Shown: positions 32,845 to 42,749 of the stretch, piece after piece | Layout of the letters: every line of letters starts with the position of its first letter | Position numbering within the stretch: position 1 is the first letter of the stretch | Source: Aegilops tauschii subsp. strangulata | Taxonomy: Eukaryota; Streptophyta; Magnoliopsida; Poales; Poaceae | Direction of reading: 5' to 3' | DNA: 64,000 nucleotides | Assembly: GCF_002575655.3 (NCBI RefSeq) | Contig: NC_053041.3 | Span: forward strand, 119,318,318 to 119,382,317 | The notes under the pieces: model-generated | The model's database searches: none | The model's input: the letters and a program-made list of their open reading frames with translations, nothing else | Told to the model about the DNA's origin: nothing | Translations under genes and position numbers: made by a program

Positions 32845-33995
32845 AGATGAGATGTGGGATGGATCGAACTATGTACGCTTGAGTATGCTTCATGACGGTT
32901 GAAGTATGTACTTATGGTTGAACTATGCTTATGTACGTGTACTTATTATCTATGTCTGAGTTTGTTAAATATTTCGCCATTTTGGTAAAAATTACAACTG
33001 GGACCAATAAACCAGGACGGAGGTAGTATGTCAATCACACATGGTTCCCAAAATTGGAACCGTGTGCAATGACTTTCATTTTGCCTGCTGCGTCAATCAC
33101 ACACTGTTCGCTCTAGCAAACCGTCGCCCCCAAAATTCTTTGTGGGACAAAAAACCCTCACCACCCAATTCAAAAAAGAAAAAAAAACCTCACCATCCCC
33201 ACGACACAAAAACCCTCACCCCGCCCGCCACCCCCTCGGCCCCTCCGGTACGTTCCCCATTCACACCTACACCAGCTCCTCCGCGTCTATGCCATCGCGT
33301 CGCCTATCATTCCCCATCCCCCTTCCGGCAAAGCCCACCACATTTCGCCACTTAGCTTGCCGCCGCCTATCGCTATCAACTTTCTCGACGATGCTAGCGG
33401 TCGACCCAGCTCCGCTCGATTGGGGAATCTGCCGTACTGAGGGTTCTTTCTCATGGACGACAAGTGAACTAATTTAACGAGATATTATCTCATCTCTTAT
33501 CCCAGTTCATCTGCCTCCTTTAATCACCTGGCGGAAATCGCCATGAATTCATTTTTATTCGAGCTGATTTGAGGGTTTTCTTTCATTCATATAATGTATA
33601 GTTCGCCGACACTTCAGGACTTTGTGACCGCCGCCAGAGATTCCATCTCATCGTACCAGATGACTTGAGGACACACGCGGTATGTTCAATCTCACCCTAA
33701 ATCGGTTGGCATGGCCTACTTTCCTGAACATATTCTAAATATTGCTACATTTGGATAAAAGGTGCCACATGCACCATATATGTCAAAGGGTATTTTCCCC
33801 TCTTCTTTCTATATTAGGAAAATTAGTGATGTATTGTTCTTTCGATTACTCCCATTTTTCCATGAAATCATGTTTACCCTATCTGTTTAATTATAGATTT
33901 TTGTCCTTCGATTTCAACTGCTGTACAGTTCTTTCAATTTGGGCCCATATTTGCATGTTACCATATTTTCTTTAACAATCCTACCATTTCTGCAG
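32845..33995. other. E3 spacer between captured genes
   Basis: 3' flank of the zf-XS exon to about 33000, then ATCACACATGGTTCC and ATCACACACTGTTCGC words of the E3 type at 33030-33110. A C-rich, CT-rich stretch (33125-33400) looks like a 5' leader, followed by AT-rich intron-like sequence that ends in the TTTCTGCAG acceptor at 33995. Confidence 0.35.
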
Positions 33996-36270
33996 AACAT
34001 CCCTTGCTATATAACAGATTATGTAGTGCACAATTTTCCCTTTACATAGATCAAGGCTCCACGGATGTCATACTGCACACAAACCATGGATTTACAATCG
34101 TTGCTACTGTAAGACCTGATGAACGGGGTGACTTCTATTTTGGCACTGGCTTTTGGAATGAAATTGCAAAGTTTTATGTACTGAAAGCTGGCACTAAAAT
34201 TGCACTGCACATAGAAGGGCCTAGTCATGAGATATATGCTAACTTCCCCGACAAAATCATCTGTCCATACTTTTTTCAAAGTAAGTTTTATTCTCAACTA
34301 TCTGCATATGTTGACTTAACCAACAATGTCAAATGAATTGTGTAGTATTTAAGCAACCAATTGTTATTCCCTTTTCTTACTATATTCCTACCTAATAACT
34401 TCTAGTTACCAATACACTTTTCTATTGCGCTATTTTAACTCAATATTCCCTGTACTCCCATTTCTATCAGAAAGCGCCGCTGACAAGGAGACTCCGGAGG
34501 TGGAGAACGGGGCTGCCAACAAGCGGAGGCGGGGCGAGCTAGAACCGCAAGCGACTCTAGCAGGCCTAGACTTAATCAGCAGCCTCCCCGATGAAATGTT
34601 GAGAGTCATCATCTCCCTACTCCTAATCAAATATGGGGCGCGGACAACCCTCCTTTCCCAGCGGTGGCGCCCCCCTATGGAACTCCAGCCCTCTCGACTT
34701 CATCGACACCACGAGCTCTGCCATGGCTATCACAAAAGCTTGGATGCATTCTCCAAGATCCTCTGCAGTCACCTTGGCCCAACCAAAGGCCTTAGAATGG
34801 GCAAGTTGCGTTCCAACGGCAAAGACCGAGACAAGCTTGACGACTAGTTCCGATCCCCCGCCCTAGATCAGCTCGAGGAGCTCACTTTTGATGATGGGCA
34901 TATGCAGTCGCTGCCAACATCCGCACTCCGCCTCGCGCCCACGCTGCGCGTCGCCAAGTTCAGGAACTGCCATTTCCCGCCCCTTAGTGACGCGCCCGCT
35001 CTTATTCTACCACAACTGAAGCACCTCGAGATCGTCGCCGTCTGCCTCTCAAAGGGTGACCTGGAGTGCCTGCTCCGTGGCTGTACTGCACTCGAGTACC
35101 TTCGTCTTCAGGCGATCAATGGGTTGAGTACCTTCCACATCACCTCCAGGACTCTCCGGACTATTTATGTGTGTTGCTGGTGCGACAGGAAGACATCACA
35201 AGATGTGTACCATGGTATGGTCATCCAGGACACACCTACACTTGAGAGATTACTTGTAGTTGATCAAGAAGGTCCAACAAGAATCAATGTCATTTCTGCG
35301 CCGAAATTGACAGTGGTGGGCTACTCATCTGACAAATACTCCGAACTTGTTATTTGATACACACCCGTTCAGGTACAACAGCCGCCTTCTACCTCTCCTT
35401 CTACAAATTAAGATTATTTTTAATTTTGAAGATGTTTGTTCGTCTATCATTCAGAAAATGATTCCGACAAGCTTCACCCCGAAACTGCGCACAGTGAAGG
35501 TCTTGGCACTAGAATCTATCGGGCCCGACCTGGAGCAAGTTGTCAATTTCCTGAGATGCTTTCCGTTCCTGGAGAAGCTATATGTCGAGGTGATGTTCCT
35601 TTCCTGTTAAATGTTGACCATAAGGGAGTTCAATTTGTGACACCTTTTTCCAAGTTTACAATGACAATGTACTACGATTTCTGAAGATTCTTTTGGATGA
35701 TTTCAGTACATACATGCCCCCCCATATTGGTTGCTTGATCCATATGGTTACAATCAATAAGCATGTCTCCTTTGGATTCATCTGTACTAGTTTTCTTAGG
35801 GAACTTTTCATCCACTCCATCCTCTTGTGAAGAAGGTTACATTTTTCTAGAGTGTAATCGAATGCCCATGTTAATCATGTCAGATCGAAGATGGCATGTT
35901 AGTGCATTTTACAAATCCTGCAAACCAAATAGCTAGGCCTATAGTAATGTTCAAAACTGCATGTAGGCACTAACACGTTTTCTTCTTTTGCAGATAAGAT
36001 TAGGCCCAGTGGTGGATAATGTGATACAATAAAACAATCACGTCGAATGCCTAGATCTGCATCTCTCATAAATTACTTTGAACTCCTACCGAGGGACCTT
36101 ACCGGAGATTATATTCGCCAGGTTCTTTGTTCTCAGAGCAAGCTGAAGGAAATGAGGTTTGCCCTACATTTATTTCGCAAAAATGAATGGTTTGTTGATT
36201 AGCGCTGGCTCCTGCGGCAGAATAGAGTAGGGTCCAAAAATGCTGAATTTCATTTTGGAACTTCAGATGA
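33996..36270 (+). pseudogene. chimeric gene: B3-like exon joined to F-box, LRR and FBD exons
   Basis: Exon 33996-34280 reads NIPCYITDYVVHN then, after a one-base shift, TDVILHTNHGFTIVATVRPD, DFYFGTGFWNEIAKFYVLKAGTK, a B3-like pattern, ending CAA-A at a GTAAGT donor. The next exon (34471) joins in the same frame as K-SAADKETPEVENG and leads to an F-box (LISSLPDEMLRVIISLL, LLSQRWRP). LRR-like text follows (LRLAPTLRVAKFRNCHFPP, LILPQLKHLEIVAV, LECLLRGCTALEYLRL), then an FBD segment (FTPKLRTVKVLALESIGPDL, FLEKLY) at about 35461-35589 and a decayed last exon near 36000-36230. Breaks: C-run shift near 34667, TAG at 34845-34847. F-box/FBD proteins are SCF adaptors in plants. Confidence 0.6.
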
Positions 36271-37257
36271 CAGAGTAATCGGAAGTCATCGTGTCAACCC
36301 CATACATGACTTCTCGGTGGCTCACCCCTTTGCAAATTTTTTGAGGTTTCGAAGCCAAACTTAGAAACGGTGATATTAGTTTGAACCTCTCTGATATCCA
36401 TGTTCAGCGGATCAGAGCGAGCGTTTGTAGCTGATGAGCTGAATTTCATTTCTAATTTTAGTTTGAACCTTGTAATCTTCGAATTTGAGCCATATAACTC
36501 TGGAATTTGAACCATGTAACATTTTGAGCGTTTTTGGTACAATCGTTGAAATGGCATCGTATGAGACTCGTATATTGCTAGCACTATTTTGACCTTAATA
36601 TGCAATGGTCTTAGGTTTTATTAACCATTCTTGAATCGGTTTACCTTGTCGACCTCACAGCACACGATTTGTATAGCTAACTCGACTGCGATCTTTGATA
36701 TTACTGCACACAGTTTGTTTCTTCCATCGTGTGCACTGTAGAGCGTAGAATTAATTATCGCACTCGAGTGTCCATCATCACCCTTCTGTGTAACTTTGAC
36801 CTCATCACCCAAGGGTAAACTTATGACCGAAGTCATTCCACACACTTCATTTTTACAAAGCTTTTTGCCAATAAACGCCCACGATTTGTCCCTCTTTTAG
36901 CCGACGCGTGGCCAAACTAGCCGAGCGGGAAGCTTGCGCGGTAAACAGCGCGGTAGCGCAGGAACAGGCTCACCGACGATACATTTGGCGCCTCTTCGAG
37001 CCCACGCGTGTGGTGCGGTGTTGTCAAGCGTGCACTGGAATCCTCCGCTATGAATGCCGTGACAAGACGTGACGATTACAGGTCGGCCGGCCCCCATTTA
37101 TTACAGCGGCCATTTAACCTACCCTTGTGTCTCTTCAACCTTTCGATCGCGCCCCACCATTGCAAGAAGCACACCCACCACGAGAAGTTCTTAGAGGGTA
37201 TCCTGCGCGGCTCCAATGGCGCTCTGAGCGGCTGTCGATGACGAGCAGCAATTCACC
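36271..37257. other. E3 spacer and upstream region of the exonuclease-like gene
   Basis: No gene is seen. ATATGGTTC-, GCACACGATTTG- and GTGTGCACTG-type words at 36655-36745 are of the E3 subterminal style. A GC-rich leader precedes the ATG at 37258. Confidence 0.35.
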
Positions 37258-37935
37258 ATGCGTGCCGTGGTGGACACCCACACAAGGTTCATGGACCTCT
37301 CGGTGGTGTACACCAACGACCCGGTCTGGGTGGAGCACTCCAGCCACATCATGGAGTTGTTGCTTGCCCAGGAGAAGTACAAGGTGGTCGGGTTCGACCT
37401 TGAGTACACCCGCGCTCGTGCCGGGTCTCGTCCCAAGGTCGCCGTCGCCCAGATGTGCATGCACGACCACGTCCTCGTCTACCACTACTGCCTGGCCACA
37501 AGGCCTTGCAAGCGTTTCGCCAGGTTTGTCAACAGCCCCCACTACATGTTCGCTACGGTGGACATCACCGACAATGTAAAGGCGCTGGAGAATTGGGGCA
37601 TCGCCTGCCAGAATCTTGTCGACATCCAGGGCCAATACAAGATCTGGGGTAGCAAGGAGCATGAGAAGGACTCACTGGTTCACCTCGCCGAGGCCATCAT
37701 CGACCCCTACTACAGAGACATGAAGGATTCATGCAACAAGGACAAGCGTGCCTGGCACTCGGCCTGGATGGAGAAACTCGACATAGCTCATGTCGTGTAC
37801 GCGGCCAAGGAGGCGTACACGAGCTACGACATGTATAGGCAGATCGTTGACATGAGGAAGTGCCTCCTTCCCCAAAACGGACAGGGATCCAGCCGGAAGC
37901 AGAGCAATGGCAAGCGTAGTCGCGACAATAAGTAG
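37258..37935 (+). CDS. 3'-5' exonuclease-like protein (DnaQ/WRN exonuclease fold, 225 aa)
   Basis: The ATG at 37258 opens MRAVVDTHTRFMDLSV and the single-exon frame runs unbroken to TAG at 37935. Exo I is VVGFDLEYT (D-x-E, about residues 43-51), and the ExoII Asp fits TVDITDNVKAL. Exo III is normally Y-x3-D; here it reads YAAKEAYTSY, with Glu in place of the Asp. MDLSVVYTND and HSSHIMELLL match the N-terminal part of WRN-exo-like plant proteins, and the tail is basic (GSSRKQSNGKRSRDNK). Such enzymes trim nucleic acid 3' ends. The fold looks complete, but the ExoIII change may reduce activity. The gene sits inside E3 near its right end and is GC-rich against AT-rich flanks, suggesting capture. 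Confidence 0.7.
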   Translation: MRAVVDTHTRFMDLSVVYTNDPVWVEHSSHIMELLLAQEKYKVVGFDLEYTRARAGSRPKVAVAQMCMHDHVLVYHYCLATRPCKRFARFVNSPHYMFATVDITDNVKALENWGIACQNLVDIQGQYKIWGSKEHEKDSLVHLAEAIIDPYYRDMKDSCNKDKRAWHSAWMEKLDIAHVVYAAKEAYTSYDMYRQIVDMRKCLLPQNGQGSSRKQSNGKRSRDNK

Positions 37936-38099
37936 ATGATTAGATCCTCGTTTCTCCTACTTTAGTATGCATGTAATTGCTTTCTTTGGTGTGTGGAAAT
38001 GTTATGTGTGTAGTCACTTGTGTAATTGTATGCTTAATTTGGTTATGCAATGCTGTCTTTTTAAGTATATATGTTGATGCTCTGTAGACAGAGCATAGA

Positions 38100-38715
38100 T
38101 GTTGTGCGGACAAAGAAAATCACATTGCACACGGACTAAACAATGGAACCCGGTGGTGATGTTTTCATCAATCACTCACAATTGTATACCAGCAATCGTT
38201 TGCTCACAATACACAAGGCTTGTTACCAGTAATCGTCTATGTTGTTATCGGTCTTTGCACACGTTTCCGATTACAGACCTGTTTGCCTCGTATCACACGC
38301 ATCTTGTTCATTTGAACTGTTTCTGTTCTCATGTCTCGACGCAAACAGTTCATCCGAGTGAACCGCATGCCGTATATCGCACACACCTTTGATCTAGCTG
38401 ACCGTTTCTTTTGTGTTGGCTAATCACAAACAGTTCATCCGAGTGAACCGTATGTTGTACATCGCACACACCTTCATCTGGCTGCCCGTTTCTTTTGTTC
38501 CTCCTCATTGCAAATGGTTAATTGAATTGAACCATATGCCCTGCATCGCACACGCAACTAAAATCTGAACCGTGTTTGATGCATCCTCCATTGCAAACGT
38601 TTTGCACCTTTTTTGACGGTTTTTTTACACCACCGTTTGCGATTATGGCATCGCACACAGTTTCGTCGAAGGGTCTCTGATCGTAGTGTCGTGTTAGCAG
38701 CATCCTGCAGTAGTG
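38100..38715. repeat. E3 right subterminal repeat array and terminus
   Basis: AACAGTTCATCCGAGTGAACC occurs twice, with ATCGCACACACCTT, GACCGTTTCTTTTGT and CATCGCACAC words. The end is GCATCCTGCAGTAGTG. The words correspond to those at 7478-8100. The stretch 37936-38099 is the 3' flank of the exonuclease-like gene. Confidence 0.65.
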
Positions 38716-39256
38716 ACTTAGGCTACTCATAGTGGAGAGTGTCATATACTAGTATCATGCATATACATATGATACTAGTGTATGATACTACCTTAATTAT
38801 AGTGCATAGTATAATAGAGTAGTATCATAGATGATCATATTTATTACCATGCCTGCCACAAATTAGCATCGTTAACATGATACAGTGTCTACCTATATGT
38901 TACTCTAACCCTCTCTATCTTATTCAATTCTTTGCCACATCAGCATACTTGCTATTTCCGAGTGCATGATATCGGCTATGATACCACCACTATGACCAGC
39001 CTTATAGTGGGGAGTATCATATAACTATATTATCATGCATATGATACTAGTGTATGATACTACGTGCATACCTTCATAGTGCATAGTATCATAGAGTAGT
39101 ATCATAGATGACCGTATTTATGGCCATGCATGACACAAAGTAGTATATCATATTTATTATGTTACGGTATCTACCTATGTTACTTCTTTGCCACATCATC
39201 ATATTTGCTATTCCCGAGTGCATGATACCGGCTATGATACCCCCACTATGGCCACC
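38716..39256. mobile_element. MITE B, split by MITE A near its left end
   Basis: Left TATAGTGGGGAGTATCATAT and right GATACCCCCACTATGGCC form imperfect inverted ends. MITE A sits just inside the left end. B abuts the right border of E3. Confidence 0.5.
38721..39001. mobile_element. MITE A (281 bp), Tourist-like, TSD TTA
   Basis: GGCTACTCATAGTGG and, inverted, GGCTGGTCATAGTGG form the ends; TTA flanks both sides (38718-38720 and 39002-39004), as for PIF/Harbinger MITEs. GATACTAGTGTATGATACT palindromes fill the interior. Confidence 0.65.
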
Positions 39257-39265
39257 CTAAGGATG

Positions 39266-40098
39266 GTCGTAATGGGAGTATCATAAGCCGTATCATGCAT
39301 GCCAACTACTAGACTTTTTGGATGATGTAGTGGCACACGGTTAAATGAGGAAAGAGAGGGTGTGGTATCATATCATGATACCGTATCATATTAAATGGTG
39401 TACCACTTGGTGTCATGCATGACAATTAATAAGGCAACCTAAGACTGATACTATGCACGCATTACGGAGGTAGTATCATATACTATAGTATCGTATTCAT
39501 GATACTAGTATATGATAAGGCTGGTTGTAAGGCCCCTCCCAATGCTCCACCTTGTACAGGTGCTAAGGCTGCCATGCAGGCAAAAAATCTGATGTGACAA
39601 GGTAATTAAGAGGAGAGAGATGAGTGTGGTGACCCCAGGAAGAAACAATGCCAAGCGAGAAACCTAGGCAAAACACTTAAATGGAAGAATCCCACCAATG
39701 CATGAAGAACTTTAGTTGCAAAATCATTAAATGAAGGATACTTAGCACTAACAAGTTGAGCACCTATGCATTGGGGTCTTTAGTTGCTAAAGTATTTAAT
39801 ATGCTTAGCACCTCATGTAAGCACCAATGCATTGGAAGCAGCCTAATGGGGAGTATCATATACTAGTATCATGCATATGATACTACCTCTGTAATGCGCG
39901 CATAGTATCATAAGTTAGTATCATGTAGTATTTTATTTATTGTCATGCATGACACATAGTAGCATAGCGTTTATTATGATACGGTATCATGATATGATAC
40001 TTAACCCTCTCTTTGTTCATTTAATTCTATGACAGCTCATCAAAATTGCCTAGTTGGCATGCATGATACTAGCTATGATACTCCAATTACGATCAGCC
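39266..40098. repeat. long inverted repeat of MITE copies C and E with MITE D in the loop
   Basis: Arm 39266-39518 (GTATCATAAGCCGTATCATGC..) is the reverse complement, with mismatches, of arm 39844-40097 (..GCATGATACTAGCTATGATAC). Both belong to the A/B MITE family; C is inverted relative to A, B and E. Confidence 0.6.
39519..39843. mobile_element. MITE D (325 bp), Tourist-like, TSD TAA
   Basis: Ends are GGCTGGTTGTAAGG (left) and, inverted, GGCTGCTTCCAATGC (right), flanked by TAA on both sides (39516-39518 and 39844-39846). It contains CAATGCATTGG palindromes. Confidence 0.65.
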
Positions 40099-40099
40099 T

Positions 40100-41036
40100 A
40101 GCAAAGAAGGTGTACAAATCATTTGTACGTCGCTTTGTGAGTTTTCATCCGTTTGTTCGAGAAGCGCGGAGAAGTTTCAAACATTTTGGCCGCGAGGTGC
40201 GGCCACTAGCGTAGGCCTAGTTGGTATTTAAATCACAGGAAATTTAGATGGAGTCCGGACATCATCAAAATCGATGTGTGCCCGTTGCGTGCTCTCACGA
40301 CCCCGTGGAAAAAAAATTGGTAAAGTTTGGCAGAAGTTTTGATGATCACTCCTTCCAAAACGGAGCATCTCACATGAAGGATCATGGTTTCCGAAAGGAG
40401 ACGTGTGAATTCAAACTCCAGTGGCCGGTGACTTCATCGTTTGGCCTCATAAAAATTTCCATGGTACGCAATCACCATTATCCCACGGGTTTGATTTTCT
40501 GGCGCATTTCAGGTATCGTTAGCTATATTTAAGACATTTTTTTGAGTTTAACGTGCATTTTGTGCATAAAAATAAAATTACAACCGTAACTGCATGTGAT
40601 GTCGAAAGGGATGAGGATCGCCGTTCGATCTAGAAGCATCCAACGGTGCAGATGTACGATCCTTGGGGTTTGGGTTTTGTCCAATCAGAAAGCACGACTC
40701 AGGTCGCGGGTGGGGTTTGGTCGGCACACGGCTTTCATCAACGAACCGTGTGCTATTCGCAAACCAGATTGCATATTTTTGTTCACACATACTGTAGTGA
40801 GATCAATTGAGTGTGCTACCCCTATGATATAATAATAATAATAATAATTATTATTATTATTACCAAAAACAATTCATATTCATTGCCTGAGCTGACAGAA
40901 TATCAAGGTCAACATATTAATGGTTCTTACATCAACAGAAAACCGGGCATAACTCACAAATTCAGTACACACGACAGTTCTAAATTGAACAAATTAAGTT
41001 GAAGGGTAGGCATAAAGACTAGTCTTACAGCTTAAT
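40100..41036. repeat. E0 segment right of E3: second copies of the 6335-7440 repeats
   Basis: Positions 40110-40580 match 6968-7440 (ATCATTTGTACGTCGCTTTG, GGAGCATCTCACATGAAGG, TTTGATTTTCTGGC..). Positions 40605-40770 match the 195-bp unit. An (ATA)n(TTA)n microsatellite lies at 40828-40862. The stretch 40863-41036 is the 3' flank of the transposase remnant. Confidence 0.6.
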
Positions 41037-41205
41037 TCACATGTACATGGGGGAACTGGGGTCATTATGTTGACCCCGAATGAACTTGGGTTTTCTGATG
41101 ATTTTACGATGCTGTGTTACACGGGTGCGTGATCCCTTGGCTGGCAACTCAGCAAATTCATTGTACTCATCCTCATCGGTAACATCCTCGACACCGAGTA
41201 CCCTC
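41037..41205 (-). pseudogene. C-terminal end of the E0 CACTA transposase
   Basis: From 41205 down the minus strand reads VEDVTDEDEYNEFAEL, KGSRTRVTQHRKIIRKPKF and a stop at 41037. The frame is the direct continuation of 51103 upward once E6 and one CCCTC copy are removed (KRR-VLGVEDV across the junction). Confidence 0.7.
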
Positions 41206-41675
41206 TGAGGGAATCCTTGATTAGGGGGTCCTCGGATAGCCGGACTATATCCTTTGGCCGGACTGTTGGACTATGAAGATACAAGATTGAAGACTTCGAC
41301 CCGTATCCGGATGGGACTCTCCTTGGCGTGGAAGGCAAGATTGGCGATACGGATATGTAGATCTCCTCCCTTGTAACCGACTCTGTGTAACCCTAGCCTC
41401 CTCCGGTGTCTATATAAACCGGAGGGTTTAGTCCGTAGGACAACAACAATTATACCATAGGCTAGCTTCTAGGGTTTAGCCTCTACGATCTCGTGGTAGA
41501 TCAACTGTTGTAATACTCATATCATCAAGATCAATCAAGCAGGAAGTAGGGTATTACCTCCATCGAGAGGGCCCGAACCTGGGTAAACATTGTGTCCCCC
41601 GCCTCCTGTTACCATCCGCCTTAGACGCACAGTTCGGGACCCCCTACCCGAGATCCTCCGGTTTTGACACCGACA
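41206..41675 (+). repeat. 5' LTR of E6
   Basis: Starts TGAGGGAATCC and ends GACACCGACA; contains the TATA box TATATAAA at 41411-41418. TTGGTGCTTTCATTG follows it as the primer-binding region; the tRNA was not identified. Confidence 0.9.
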
Positions 41676-41722
41676 TTGGTGCTTTCATTGAGAGTTCCAC
41701 CGTGCCGTCATCATAAGGTTGG

Positions 41723-42737
41723 ATGGCTCGCCTCGTTCTCAAGGACAACATCACCTCTGGGGGAGCCCTGGCTGTAGGCCAAACTCTCTGACTAGGCGGT
41801 TTCTTCATGACCGCCCGTTCGGCCGCTGCGCCGACGATGACTTCTCGGGTCATCGAAAATAGCCTCCACATCGGCTCTGAATTCACTAAGCAGATGGATC
41901 CAATGGAGCTCTCCTCTTTGAACAAGCTCTTGGATCGCATCGCCGCTTTGGGAGTCGCTACGGACTATGATCGGATTGGGCTTAAATCCGACCAACGGGA
42001 GATTAACTCTCCGCCGGTCACCCATCAGATAGCGGTGGTGGAGGAGCAATGCGGCGATTCTTCCTCTATCTTGAGGACAAACTATGTCCGGATTCCCGAG
42101 CACTCCGAGCCGGATACCCGTCTACGGGAGGACATGGCCCAAACCTTGAACCTAGAATCAGGCAGCTAGTAGGCCAGACCTATTGGGCAACATCCCGGAG
42201 CCCGAACTTCAAAGCTCGGAAACTCTTCCGCCCCTGGGTCTCAGATCGGGCCAAGGTTCGGATCTAAATCTACCCACCCACCCAGATATAAGTGATCTTT
42301 CCCACATTAGACAAGAGCCCCAGGAGACAGTACACCACTATTGGGCCAGATTCCTCCTTGTAATGAGCAAGGTTAAGGACTGTCGCGAGGAAGAAGCAAT
42401 TTCATTCTTTTGCAAAAATTGCACGAAGAGGGGAATCCTCAACGCCATAAGTCGCCGTGACATAGCACACTTCGCCAACTTGGCGGCCATCGTACGAAAG
42501 TATTGTGCGATGGAAAGCGCCTGGAAAACCCAAACAAAATTTTGGGATCCTCTGGCTCTGACAAAACCCCCAGTCCGAACCAAAAGGGTGCACTCTCGTA
42601 AGTCACCCGATCCAATTACAAAGAAACATAAGCCCACCGCAGGGCGTGGAACCGTATTGGAGGGATGGCTCTATGGGCCATGCAAAATTCATAGTACAGC
42701 GGATGCAATGCCAACACACAGCCTTAGAGCATGTTGA
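41723..42737 (+). pseudogene. E6 gag
   Basis: The ATG at 41723 opens MARLVLKDNITSG; a TGA follows at codon 23, and the same frame continues MTARSAAAPTMTSR. A frame change near 42165-42185 leads to the recognisable gag core: LSHIRQEPQETVHHYWARFLL, ISFFCKNCTKRGILNAIS, HFANLAAIVRKYCAMESAWK. The polypeptide would form the particle shell. It is broken by the TGA and the frame change, so no complete gag can be made as read. Confidence 0.7.
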
Positions 42738-42749
42738 GTACTCCGGCAG

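Larger units (their letters stand above)
7478..38715. mobile_element. CACTA-like element E3 (31.2 kb with nested E4; about 14.8 kb without) carrying host-type gene fragments
   Basis: The left end is CACTGGTACG and the right end, read inward, is CACTACTGCA. Both are flanked by ACT (7475-7477 and 38716-38718). Inside both ends lie arrays of CATCACAAACGGTTC and ATCGCACACG words, and flanking E0 repeats match across the insertion. The terminal inverted repeat is short and imperfect, so the call rests on CACT ends, the 3-bp duplication, subterminal arrays and flank continuity together. No transposase gene belonging to E3 itself was seen. It carries gene fragments at 8307-8831, 10454-11080, 15506-15751 with 32555-32844, 33996-36270 and 37258-37935. 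Confidence 0.6.
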
